Assembly: GCA_002304445.1 (NCBI GenBank)
Contig: NEVA01000009.1
Coordinates: 1 to 64,000 of the forward strand
Direction of reading: 5' to 3'
Origin: Opitutia bacterium Tous-C4FEB
Lineage (GTDB): Bacteria; Verrucomicrobiota; Verrucomicrobiia; Opitutales; Opitutaceae
Length of the DNA stretch: 64,000 nt
How positions within the stretch are numbered: position 1 is the first letter of the stretch; every line of letters starts with the position of its first letter. A program made the translations under genes and the position numbers. The notes beneath the pieces were generated by a model. It searched no databases and was not told the origin of the DNA. It worked only from the letters and a program-made list of their open reading frames with translations. This document shows positions 1 to 8,316 of the stretch, one piece after another.

Positions 1-1122
1 GGCGGCTCCTTTTGGCAGCGGCGCGTTCAGCGCGGCGGCGACCGTGGCGAGCACGTCGGGCAACGCGATGACCTGGTCGCTCACGGTGTTGGCGGGCACG
101 CGGCCCGGCCAGCGGACGAGAAACGGCTCGCGGAAACCTCCTTCGTATTCCGTGTGCTTACCGCCGCGCAGAGGCCCGTTGATGGCGAGACCGGCCTCCA
201 TCGCTTGGCCCGTGTTGCCGTTCCCGGCGTCGACGATTCCGCCGTTGTCGCTGGTGAAAATCATGAGCGTGTCCTCGGTGAGCTTGAGGCGGTCAAGGGT
301 CGCGAGCACTTGGCCGACGCTCCAGTCGAGCTCTTGGATGAAGTCGCCGTAGCTGCCGTTGAGGCTGCCGGTGAACTGCGCATTCGGCGCGATGGGGCCG
401 TGCACGGCGTTGGGCGCGAAGTAGAGAAAGAACGGGGCCGCGTGATTGGCTTCAAGCCAGTCGGTCGCCTTCGCGGTGATGGTTTCCATGATGCGGGCGA
501 CGACCCGCGGGGCCCGAATGCCGGTCGTCGTGCCCTTCGCGCCCGCGCTGGCGACGACGACCTTTTCGCCGGGAATCCGGCCGACGATGTTTTCATTTTC
601 GATGAACGCATGCGGGCCGTTGCCGGGGTTGCCGCCGAGGCCAAAAAAATAATCGAAGCCGACGGCGCGTGGGCCGGGTTGCAACGGTTGGTTCCAATCC
701 GTCGCCGCAACGCCGGTCTGCAAACCGAGGTGCCACTTGCCGAATGCGCCGGTGCGGTAGCCGTGGGCTTTGCAGAGCGAGGCGAGCGTGAGCCGGGCCG
801 GCTCGATGTGGAGCGGCGCAGTCGGCATGAGGACTTCGCCGTCCTTGATCGAAGTGCGCCAGAAATAGCGGCCGGTCAGCAAGCCGTAGCGCGAGGGCGA
901 GCAGACGGAGCTAGGAGCGTAGGCGTGGGTGAACCTCCGGCCCTCGCGCGCAAGGCGATCAAGATTCGGCGTGTTCAGGCCCTTGGCGCCGTAGGGCGTG
1001 GAGGAACCCCAGCCGAAGTCATCGGCGAGGATGACGATGATGTTGGGCTTGAGAGAATCCGCGGCGCCGAGGGCCACGCCACCCAGCGCGATGAAGCAAG
1101 CGACCAGCGGAAGAAGTTTCAT
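1..1122 (-). CDS. Exported S1-family sulfatase, C-terminus cut by window edge
   Basis: Sulfatase that would hydrolyse sulfate esters, probably on a polysaccharide outside the cytoplasm. The first ~20 residues are a Sec signal peptide (MKLLPLVACF, then a hydrophobic core ending ALGA). The metal-binding stretch NIIVILADDFG follows at about residue 27. The formylglycine motif C-S-P-S-R starts at Cys74, so this is a Cys-type enzyme needing a formylglycine-generating enzyme, which is not in the window. A GKWHLG motif lies further on. The frame is open to base 1, so only the first 374 residues are present. It starts 11 bp downstream of another sulfatase gene on the same strand, which suggests one transcript. 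The substrate cannot be told from sequence. Confidence 0.93.
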   Translation of the reverse strand, partial: MKLLPLVACFIALGGVALGAADSLKPNIIVILADDFGWGSSTPYGAKGLNTPNLDRLAREGRRFTHAYAPSSVCSPSRYGLLTGRYFWRTSIKDGEVLMPTAPLHIEPARLTLASLCKAHGYRTGAFGKWHLGLQTGVAATDWNQPLQPGPRAVGFDYFFGLGGNPGNGPHAFIENENIVGRIPGEKVVVASAGAKGTTTGIRAPRVVARIMETITAKATDWLEANHAAPFFLYFAPNAVHGPIAPNAQFTGSLNGSYGDFIQELDWSVGQVLATLDRLKLTEDTLMIFTSDNGGIVDAGNGNTGQAMEAGLAINGPLRGGKHTEYEGGFREPFLVRWPGRVPANTVSDQVIALPDVLATVAAALNAPLPKGAA

Positions 1123-1133
1123 GGTGGCTCCAA

Positions 1134-2603
1134 TCAGTGTTTCGCTGGCTGCTTTTTTTGCTTCGAGAGCGCTTCGGATCGGCCCGGATTTTTCGGAGTC
1201 TTCATGACGGCGAATTCACGCGGCTTCACGTCGTCGGCGAGCATTGCGGCGACGAGGGGATCACGGTTGGCCTCGCCCCATTTTCGCAGCCGCTCGCGCA
1301 TGGCGAGGAGCGTTTCGCGATGGGCGGGATCGCGGGCGAGGTTGATTGTCTCGCCGGGATCCTTTTCGAGATCGACGAGCGATTCACGGCTCCGGCCGTG
1401 GACATAAACGCAGTATTTGTAGCGGTCGGTGCGAATCATGCGGCCTTCGGTCGTTGGCACGTTGCCGTCGACGGCGTGGGTTTGAGACATGTTGTTCTGC
1501 ACGACGACATCGTCGCGCCATGCAGCGACGGACTGGCCCAACGCGATGGGGCGGAGGCTGGCCCCGGAAAGTTTCGCGGGCCGGGCGAGGCCGGCAAAGT
1601 CGAGCATCGTCGGCAGAATGTCGGTTCCGGTGTTGGTAAAATTCTCCGACACGCGGCCGTTGCGCTGACCCGGGACGCTGATGATGAACGGCACGCGGGC
1701 CGCCTCCTCGAGGAATACCGTCTTTTGGTTGAAGCCGTGCGCCCCGGCGCATTCGCCGTGGTCGGCGGTGAAGACGATGAGCGTGTTTTCCTCGAGTCCG
1801 GCGGCTTGGAGCGCGTCGAGGACTTTGCCGATCTCTGCGTCGACCTTTTCGATGAGCCGGTAGTAACCCCAGCGGAGGGCCTGCCACATCTTCGGGTTGA
1901 AATTGCCGACCGGGAACTGGGGATTGGCGTGATATCCGGCGCGGATGCGGGTCATGGTGTCGGGCTCGTCGCGGGGCGGCGCGAGATTGGCCGGCGCGGG
2001 CGGGAGTTTTGCGGCGGTCGCCGGCGGTTCGCCGATCGGGCCGTTGTTCAGTTCCTGGCCGCGCGCGAGTTCGCAGACGTTGTGCGGATTGAGAAAGCTG
2101 ACGACGAGGAGGAACGGCTTGTCGTGTTTCTTCCCAAGAAATTTCGTGGCGAGCACGGCGTTCTCAGCGTCAATGTGGCCGGTTTCGAGCGTTTCAAAGC
2201 CGTGTGACTTGGTTGCACCCTCGTCGTAGGCGAGATGCCATTTGCCGAAGTAGGCGGTTCGGTAGCCGGCTTGGCGGAAGTGGGTGCCCATCGTGACGAA
2301 CTCGGCGGCATCGAGCGTGGTCTTGGTGTTGTCGGTGATCCCGGTCTCGTGCGGATAGCGACCGGTGAAGATCGAGTTGCGCGCGGGCATGCAGAGAGGG
2401 TTGGGGGTGTAGGCGCGCGAGAAAAACGTGCCGCGGGCGGCGAGTCGGTCGAGCGCGGGCGTCTTCAAGTAGCGGTCGCCCATCCGGCAACTCAACGCGT
2501 CGGCCGAGTGCTGGTCGGTCATGATGAAAACGATGTTGGGCGGCGCAGCGGACGCGACGGCGAGGGAGGCGGCGAAAGCGAGGCAGGCTAGGATAATCTT
2601 CAT
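1134..2603 (-). CDS. Exported S1-family sulfatase
   Basis: A 489-residue sulfatase with a clear signal peptide (MKIILACLAFAASLAVASA). The N-terminal metal site reads NIVFIMTDQH (Asp30), and the formylglycine motif is C-M-P-A-R at Cys71. GKWHLAY and the later FTADHGE stretch are also typical of the family. The protein ends in a short basic tail (SKQKKQPAKH) beyond the sulfatase fold. It is the middle gene of a three-gene minus-strand run: a BNR_4 propeller protein upstream, 60 bp away, and a second sulfatase 11 bp downstream. The pairing suggests successive desulfation steps on one polymer, which is inference. Length is normal for the family. Confidence 0.94.
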   Translation of the reverse strand: MKIILACLAFAASLAVASAAPPNIVFIMTDQHSADALSCRMGDRYLKTPALDRLAARGTFFSRAYTPNPLCMPARNSIFTGRYPHETGITDNTKTTLDAAEFVTMGTHFRQAGYRTAYFGKWHLAYDEGATKSHGFETLETGHIDAENAVLATKFLGKKHDKPFLLVVSFLNPHNVCELARGQELNNGPIGEPPATAAKLPPAPANLAPPRDEPDTMTRIRAGYHANPQFPVGNFNPKMWQALRWGYYRLIEKVDAEIGKVLDALQAAGLEENTLIVFTADHGECAGAHGFNQKTVFLEEAARVPFIISVPGQRNGRVSENFTNTGTDILPTMLDFAGLARPAKLSGASLRPIALGQSVAAWRDDVVVQNNMSQTHAVDGNVPTTEGRMIRTDRYKYCVYVHGRSRESLVDLEKDPGETINLARDPAHRETLLAMRERLRKWGEANRDPLVAAMLADDVKPREFAVMKTPKNPGRSEALSKQKKQPAKH

Positions 2604-2663
2604 CGGTGCAAAAGCGGTTGGGGTCGAAATGAGGAGCCGGGAAAGCGAGGTGCGGCGGGCGTC

Positions 2664-4133
2664 TCAGGGATCTTCGTCGTCGAGGCCGAGTTTTTTCTTC
2701 TTCTTGGCTTCGGCTTTGGCCCGGTTCGGTGGCGGGAGGGACTTGATTGCTTCGAGCCGGTCACCCAGCTGACTGGCCTCGGCGGCGAGACGGCCCAGCG
2801 GACCGCGGGCGCCGACCAGAAACATTCGGCGATATAAGTGCGGTTCCGTCGCGTCGCGTGAGCCGAGCAGCATCACGGCGTCCGGGTGCGCGTTTCGCAC
2901 GATCGCCGTTGTGCCGAAAGAGAGCACCTTTGAGGAGATGAGAATGTTGCCCTTGGTCCAAGTGAGGCCGCCGTCCTCGGTGTTCCACCAGCCGATCTCG
3001 TTGTCGCCGTCGTGCTCAGTAGAGAGAATCATTCGCACGGAGAGCGGGGAATCGACGATGAAGTCGCCGTCGCCCACGCGTCCATGGCCGGCGCCGACGC
3101 TCACGGGCTTTTGCCAGGCTTTGCCGTCCCAACGATAGTAGCGGATGTCGCGGCCCACCGGGAAAGCGACATGGGGGTAGCCGTTGGCGTCGACGTGGCA
3201 CGTGCCGTGAGTCGAGCGCACGGTGCCGGTCGCTTCGATGAGAGTGAACCGATCGGCGGACTCTTTGGTGACCGGCAGCGTGAGGCGGTCGCCCTGCACG
3301 TTCGTCCAGTTACCATCGCGAGCATTCATCTGCATGAAATAGACGTTTTGCCGGTGGGCGTTGTGCTTCGGATTCGCGCACGGGTGATAGACGTAGGAGG
3401 CGGTGATGGTTTCGCCGAGACCGGGCTCGAACCACGCATACCAGGAGTCGTTGATCGCAGGCGAAGCGGAGCTGACCTTGTGTTTGAGGACGGAGACGGG
3501 TGCGGAAAACGTCAGACCGTCGTTGGTGGATTTTTGATAAACCCAGTCGCTGCGATGGCCGCCGTGGCGATAGAACAAATACAGGTCACCGCTCGGAAAT
3601 TTGACCCACTGGTTGTAGGTGCCGAACGGCGGAAGGTTGTCGACGACGCGCCAAGCGGAGATGTCACCGGGCTTTTGTGAGACGACGTGGGTCATCTTGC
3701 CCTTTGTCCCCATGAAGAATTCGCCAAGCGGATTCTTTCCGAATTTGGGGTCGCCGCCATGCGAGCCGAAAACGAGGTGAATGTAGCCCTTGCGATCGAT
3801 GACGAGCGCGGGCTTGCCGTGGTTGTCGAGCTCGCTGGGGTCGATCTGGTCCGGTGATTTGCCCATGAGGTTCACGCCGGCTTGGACGGGGCCGGTCCAC
3901 TTGCCCGTGGCGTGATTGTAGGCAGCCACGTAGGGATCCTCGTGCGGGCCCTGATAGGCGACGTAGGTCACGCCTTGGTAATGCTCGGCCGCGGGGTGTT
4001 GGAGGGAACTGACGGGATTGCCGTAGCCGTTGTCGGTGAAGAACGGAACTTCCGCCGCGATGGCGAGCGTTGCCATTTTGAGTGCGGCGGCGAGCGCGGC
4101 GAGAAGTCTGCAGGGGAAATTCAAGAGTGACAT
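2664..4133 (-). CDS. Exported BNR_4 beta-propeller protein, candidate PL24/PL25-like ulvan lyase
   Basis: A 489-residue exported protein. I chose the start at 4133 because it begins a signal peptide (MSLLNFPCRL, hydrophobic to about residue 27); the frame is open 49 codons further upstream without signal-like sequence. The body has propeller-like repeats and the BNR_4 pattern D-N-H-G-K-P followed by IHLVFGSHGG. His105, His125, Tyr173 and Arg189 stand at spacings of 20, 48 and 16. I recall the catalytic His, His, Tyr and Arg of the PL25 ulvan lyase PLSV_3936 at 123, 143, 188 and 204 (spacings 20, 45, 16). It is upstream of two sulfatases in one orientation. The tail is Lys-rich and acidic (KAEAKKKKKLGLDDEDP). 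The BNR_4 assignment is firm; lyase activity is inferred. Confidence 0.85.
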   Translation of the reverse strand: MSLLNFPCRLLAALAAALKMATLAIAAEVPFFTDNGYGNPVSSLQHPAAEHYQGVTYVAYQGPHEDPYVAAYNHATGKWTGPVQAGVNLMGKSPDQIDPSELDNHGKPALVIDRKGYIHLVFGSHGGDPKFGKNPLGEFFMGTKGKMTHVVSQKPGDISAWRVVDNLPPFGTYNQWVKFPSGDLYLFYRHGGHRSDWVYQKSTNDGLTFSAPVSVLKHKVSSASPAINDSWYAWFEPGLGETITASYVYHPCANPKHNAHRQNVYFMQMNARDGNWTNVQGDRLTLPVTKESADRFTLIEATGTVRSTHGTCHVDANGYPHVAFPVGRDIRYYRWDGKAWQKPVSVGAGHGRVGDGDFIVDSPLSVRMILSTEHDGDNEIGWWNTEDGGLTWTKGNILISSKVLSFGTTAIVRNAHPDAVMLLGSRDATEPHLYRRMFLVGARGPLGRLAAEASQLGDRLEAIKSLPPPNRAKAEAKKKKKLGLDDEDP

Positions 4134-4259
4134 GGTGAAACGAATTGAAACCGGGGAGATCAAACTACGGCGCAGCACGGTGGATGTCAGGTGCGCTGCG
4201 CTGCAACTGTTGCATCGCCAGCGCTTGCAACCGCAAGACAGCCTGCGTGACTCCGTGGC

Positions 4260-5357
4260 CTGAACGCCACGCTCGCCCATTTTAGTCCCGCAGAACTAGA
4301 GTCCCGTTTCGTCGTCTGGGGTTACAAGCCGTCCCATGCAGCGCGGATTTTGCGGGCTTTTTTTGCAACCGGTGGCGAGGTGGGCGCGGCGACAGGATTG
4401 ACGTTGCCCGGCGGTTTGACGGAGCGGATTGAGACGGCGTTGGCTTTGCCCACTGGAGTGCCGGCGACGAGCTCACTTGCGGTCCGGCAGGTGGCGAGCG
4501 ACGGTACGACGAAGTTACTGCTGCGGTTGCACGACGGGCGCACGGTCGAATCGGTGTTGATGCCCGACTACCACGCGGATCGCGCGGCGGGCTGTATCTC
4601 ATCACAGGTGGGCTGCGCGATGGGTTGCGATTTCTGCGCGACGACGAAAACCGGATTCGAGCGCAATTTATCGGCCGGCGAAATCGTGGAGCAGTTTCTG
4701 GCGCTACGACGTGAGGCCCTCGCCGGCGGGCGGACGCTGCGCACGCTGGTTTTCATGGGCATGGGCGAGCCGATGCTCAATCTCGACGCGGTGCTCACAG
4801 CGATCGACCGCATAGCCGACAACCGGCTCGGCGCGCTGGGCTGGCGGCAGATTACGGTTTCCACCGTGGGGATTGTGCCGGGGATTGAGGCGCTCACGGC
4901 GACGGGTCTCAACGTGCACCTCGCGGTGTCGCTACATGCGCCCGACGACGCGACGCGGGCCCGCTTGCTCCCGATGGGACGGCGATTTGCGATCGCCGAG
5001 ATCCTCGCGGCGGCCGACCGTTTTCAAGCCAGCCGCGGGCGGCCGGTGACGATCCAGTATTGTCTGCTGCGGGGAGTAAACGACACGCCGGAGCACGCGC
5101 ACGCGCTGGCGGGGGTGCTCGGGAAACGGCGGATGCACGTGAACCTGCTGCGCTACAATCCGACGGGCCTGAGTCTGCTGGGCCGGAGCTACGAACCTTC
5201 GGACGACGCGACGTCGGATGCGTTTGCTTCGATCCTCCACGGGCAGGGTTTGGTAGCGCACCATCGGCGTTCGCGCGGGCCGGACATCGACGCGGCCTGC
5301 GGACAACTGCGACGACGGGTGGCGGCTGAAGCGATCGATCACAGCGGTAGTCTCTGA
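4260..5357 (+). CDS. rlmN: Radical SAM 23S rRNA (adenine-2503-C2)-methyltransferase
   Basis: RlmN/Cfr-family enzyme that methylates A2503 of 23S rRNA, and in E. coli also A37 of some tRNAs. The 4Fe-4S motif C-A-M-G-C-D-F-C is present. A Cys lies seven residues before it (GCISSQVGC), and the methyl-carrying Cys sits near the C-terminus in DIDAACGQL; both match E. coli Cys118 and Cys355 in context. The start is a problem. The first conventional start is TTG at 4350, giving 335 residues. In-frame sequence upstream (PAELESRFVVWGYKPSHAAR) looks like the normal RlmN N-terminal helical domain. The only start-like codon there is CTG at 4260, which gives 365 residues and is used here. The frame is blocked by TGA at 4248. 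No clear Shine-Dalgarno precedes either. Confidence 0.9.
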   Translation: MNATLAHFSPAELESRFVVWGYKPSHAARILRAFFATGGEVGAATGLTLPGGLTERIETALALPTGVPATSSLAVRQVASDGTTKLLLRLHDGRTVESVLMPDYHADRAAGCISSQVGCAMGCDFCATTKTGFERNLSAGEIVEQFLALRREALAGGRTLRTLVFMGMGEPMLNLDAVLTAIDRIADNRLGALGWRQITVSTVGIVPGIEALTATGLNVHLAVSLHAPDDATRARLLPMGRRFAIAEILAAADRFQASRGRPVTIQYCLLRGVNDTPEHAHALAGVLGKRRMHVNLLRYNPTGLSLLGRSYEPSDDATSDAFASILHGQGLVAHHRRSRGPDIDAACGQLRRRVAAEAIDHSGSL

Positions 5358-5603
5358 CGCGTGGTCCGAGCGGTCACAGCATGCGATGGCTTGGTGGCGT
5401 GGCTTCCAAACGATGCGCAGCTTTCGGCTCGGAGCAGCTTTTTATTCAGCTGAGACTGGGCGTTGGCACGAATCACCACCCGCGCCTTGCTCAAAGTTTT
5501 CGCTTTCCTGAAAATCTCGCCCGGTTAGTCCTCGACCCCAGTTCGTGTCCGTTCGTTGAGACACTTTCCCCGCACCCCTCGTCTGATCGCTTTTGCTTTT
5601 TTT

Positions 5604-6878
5604 ATGAAATTTACCCGACGACAGTTTTTGAAAACAACGGCAGTGGTTTTGGGCGTACCCACGTTCATTCCGGCTTCGGCGCTTGGCCGCGATGGCACCG
5701 TGGCGCCCAGCAATCGGATCGTGGTGGGCGGCATCGGTCTCGGCCCGCGGGGCCGCGAGGTCTTGAAGGCGTTTCTCGGTCAACCCGAGGTGCAGTTCGT
5801 GATGATCGCGGACGTGCAGGAGACGCGGCGCGAAGTCGTTCGCGTCATGGCCAACCGGCATCACGGCAACCAAGACTGCGTCAAGACCCGCGATATGTAT
5901 GAGGTGCTCGCCCGACCCGACATCGACGCGGTCGTGATTGCCACCGGAGATCGGTGGCATGCGGTGTTGAGCATCCTCGCGGCGAAGGCGGGCAAGGACA
6001 TTTATTGCGAGAAACCGTGCAGCATGACGGTGCGCGAGAGCCAGGAACTGGCCGACGCGATCAACCGCTACGGCCGGGTTTTCCAAGCCGGCACGCAGCG
6101 GCGCAACGTCGATAATTTCCGCTTTGCGGCGGAACTCGCCCGGAGTGGACGGCTCGGCAAAGTCCATACGGTCCACGCGGGAATTTTGCCATTGGAAGAG
6201 AGTTTCAAATGGTTGCCGGAGCAACCGGAGCCGGCCCGGGACGTGGTTGACTGGGATCGTTGGCTCGGCCCGGCACCGTGGCGGCCGTTTAACAAGGACT
6301 ACGTGAACGGGCGTTGGCGCGGCTACTATGATTTCCACGGCGGGGCCGCCCTGCCGGAGTGGGGCGCGCACACGGTCGATCTCTGCCAGTGGGCGGCCAA
6401 CGCGGACGACACGACGCCGGTCGCCTATGAGGCCGACGGGCAAACCATCTACGGCCGCTATGCGAACGGCACGAAACTCGTCATGCGCCTTTCCGGATTT
6501 AAAGGTGAAGGCAATTGGGTCGCACCCGGCACCTGTCCGGTTCGCTTCGAGGGCGATGAGGGTTGGATCGAGGCCGCCGACACCGGCAAGGTTGCGGTAT
6601 CGTCGCCAAAACTTCTGGAAGGCGGAGCGCCGGCGACAATGTCAGGCACGGATCCGACCAAGCACGTTCGCGATTTTCTCAATTGCGTAAAATCCCGCGC
6701 GAAACCGGCCGGCAACGCCGACATCACGCGCCGGGGCCACATCATTTCCCACGCGGCGTCGATCGGTTGGCGGCTTGGTCGCAAAGTGGAGTTCGATCCC
6801 GTCACCGAGACGTTTGTGAACGATGCCGACGCCAACCGCATGTGCAGCCGCGCGCGCCGCTCCCCTTGGCACGCCTGA
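5604..6878 (+). CDS. Tat-exported Gfo/Idh/MocA-family oxidoreductase
   Basis: NAD(P)-dependent sugar or polyol oxidoreductase of 424 residues. The start at 5604 gives a classical twin-arginine signal (KFTRRQFLKTTAVV) with a cleavage region near ASALGRDG; an in-frame ATG at 5556 would bury it. The Rossmann motif reads GGIGLGPRG. The family motif EKPCSMTVRES follows, with the Lys-Pro that usually contacts cofactor and substrate. DWDRWLGPAPWRPFN is a hallmark of the exported subgroup common in Planctomycetes and Verrucomicrobia. Tat export implies folding with bound cofactor before crossing the membrane. A HEAT-repeat lipoprotein gene follows 21 bp downstream. Substrate unknown. Confidence 0.92.
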   Translation: MKFTRRQFLKTTAVVLGVPTFIPASALGRDGTVAPSNRIVVGGIGLGPRGREVLKAFLGQPEVQFVMIADVQETRREVVRVMANRHHGNQDCVKTRDMYEVLARPDIDAVVIATGDRWHAVLSILAAKAGKDIYCEKPCSMTVRESQELADAINRYGRVFQAGTQRRNVDNFRFAAELARSGRLGKVHTVHAGILPLEESFKWLPEQPEPARDVVDWDRWLGPAPWRPFNKDYVNGRWRGYYDFHGGAALPEWGAHTVDLCQWAANADDTTPVAYEADGQTIYGRYANGTKLVMRLSGFKGEGNWVAPGTCPVRFEGDEGWIEAADTGKVAVSSPKLLEGGAPATMSGTDPTKHVRDFLNCVKSRAKPAGNADITRRGHIISHAASIGWRLGRKVEFDPVTETFVNDADANRMCSRARRSPWHA

Positions 6879-6899
6879 ACCCAAGTCCGAGATTATCCC

Positions 6900-7595
6900 A
6901 TGAACGTTATCCGCTCTCTGCTTCCAGTCGTCGTCGTGTCGGTGCTGGCCGGCTGTGTTACCGCGCCGACTTCTCCACCTAGTCCCGTCGAAACCGCCGC
7001 CCTCGCCGTGCTCGCGTCCGACGCCGGGCTCCGGGAAAAGGCGCGGGCGTGTCAGGAACTCGGTGATTTCGGCGGGCCCGCGTCGGTTCCAGCTCTGGCC
7101 GCCCTTCTGGGCAAGGAGCATCTCGCAGACTATGCCCGCAGCGGACTTGAAGGCATCAAGGATCCCTCGGCCGGCGAGGCCTTGCGTGCGGCTCTGCCCA
7201 CGCTCGAAGGCCGCTATTTAGCCGGCGTGGTGAACTCGCTGGGCGTGCGCCGCGACACCGCGGCCTTGCCCGCCTTGCAGAAGCTGGCGCTTGATCCAAA
7301 GCGGGGCGCGGCCGAGGCCGAGGCCGCCATCGCTTCGCTGGGGATGATCGCGACGCCCGCCGCGGCCAAGACACTGCAAACTATTTTGGTCAGTGGTCCC
7401 GCCGCCCTGCGGGTCCCCGCCGCCCACGCCGCGCTCGTGGCCGCCGAGCAGTTGGTCAGAGACGGAAACACGACAGCCGCGCGCGCGGTGTTGAACGCGG
7501 TCGTGCAGGCATTGCCGCCCGGCCACCTTGCAACCGCGGCAAACGACAGGGTCGCCGCGCTGAGCGGAGCGCCCGTTTCCTCGGCCCGGAAGTAA
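6900..7595 (+). CDS. HEAT-repeat lipoprotein
   Basis: A 231-residue predicted lipoprotein. The signal peptide ends in a lipobox L-A-G-C with Cys19 as the lipidated residue, followed by a Pro/Ser/Thr linker. The rest consists of Ala/Leu-rich helical repeats (for example ASVPALAALLG and AALPALQKLAL) resembling PBS-lyase HEAT repeats, usually a protein-binding scaffold. It lies 21 bp after the Tat-exported oxidoreductase, so the two are probably co-transcribed and may meet in the periplasm. No catalytic motif is visible. The repeat assignment is good; the function is unknown. Confidence 0.82.
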   Translation: MNVIRSLLPVVVVSVLAGCVTAPTSPPSPVETAALAVLASDAGLREKARACQELGDFGGPASVPALAALLGKEHLADYARSGLEGIKDPSAGEALRAALPTLEGRYLAGVVNSLGVRRDTAALPALQKLALDPKRGAAEAEAAIASLGMIATPAAAKTLQTILVSGPAALRVPAAHAALVAAEQLVRDGNTTAARAVLNAVVQALPPGHLATAANDRVAALSGAPVSSARK

Positions 7596-7752
7596 GCGAA
7601 TTGGTACCGAAAACTTCAGCGGGAAAGTCGCTGGCCGGATTAACAAGCAGCTGCGCGCCGCGGGCAGAGGCTCGCCGCTCGGAGCGCGAATCGGGGATAG
7701 GCCAAAAGGCGCGAATCGATTTGCGCTACCAGGCTTTGATTCGTTTCGCATT

Positions 7753-8091
7753 TCATCGCGATAAAACGAGCTGGATCAAAAGCACGATGTGCCCGCCGGC
7801 GATGCCGGCAATCATCCATCGGAAATCACGCCGCATCGCGGTGACGGCAGGTTGGAGAGGAAGCTTCGCCGCCCAAGTGATGTCACCAATCGCGATCTCA
7901 TAGAAGACCGACGACTGCCGCGATCCTACCCAGCGTGAATCAATCGCTGCGCGGATTTGCGCCGGGAGGTGCGCCGCCGTCTCTTCTTCGTTCAAACGCT
8001 TTATCGCCGTCACAATGCGCGAATAACCAACCGCGACACGCAGCGAGAAAAACACCACAATGACCGAGATAAAAAGCGCCGGCAGGAGCAT
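7753..8091 (-). CDS. Small membrane protein of unknown function
   Basis: A 112-residue frame with a strong N-terminal membrane segment (LLPALFISVIVVFFSLRVAV) and a second near the C-terminus (WMIAGIAGGHIVLLIQLVL). Between them is a soluble loop of about 70 residues. The two hydrophobic segments with charged flanks look like real protein rather than chance. It stands alone on the minus strand between the HEAT lipoprotein and fabV. I do not recognise a family. Confidence 0.55.
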   Translation of the reverse strand: MLLPALFISVIVVFFSLRVAVGYSRIVTAIKRLNEEETAAHLPAQIRAAIDSRWVGSRQSSVFYEIAIGDITWAAKLPLQPAVTAMRRDFRWMIAGIAGGHIVLLIQLVLSR

Positions 8092-8316
8092 GAATTCCGC
8101 TGAACGGAAACCGTCTCGCTTACCCGATCACACCACGAGGCGCGGCAGAATGAGGGATGACACTGCTGAAGCAGAGCGGCGATAAGCAGCCGGTTTTTTG
8201 AGGTGAACGCCAACCATAAGAACCGACCAAACGCGGGCCGTTGCGGGGCGACGCAATTTGAAGTGAGGATGCGGGCGCCGGCCGGGCGTCGACCCAGCGG
8301 CGCCCTTGTTCGGACA
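8092..8316. other. Intergenic region with no recognised feature
   Basis: Between the small membrane protein and fabV. Frames here are mostly antisense extensions of fabV. I see no hairpin with a T-run, tRNA or repeat. Confidence 0.4.

Noticed and set aside
154-1407. 417-codon open frame on the plus strand
   Set aside because: Antisense to two sulfatase genes; its translation is Arg/Gly/Ala-rich with no domain. High GC gives long antisense frames.
1137-2207. 356-codon open frame on the plus strand
   Set aside because: Antisense to the second sulfatase, which has a clear signal peptide and catalytic motif.
7601-7903. 100-codon open frame on the plus strand
   Set aside because: Overlaps the minus-strand small membrane protein and has no recognisable features or start signal.
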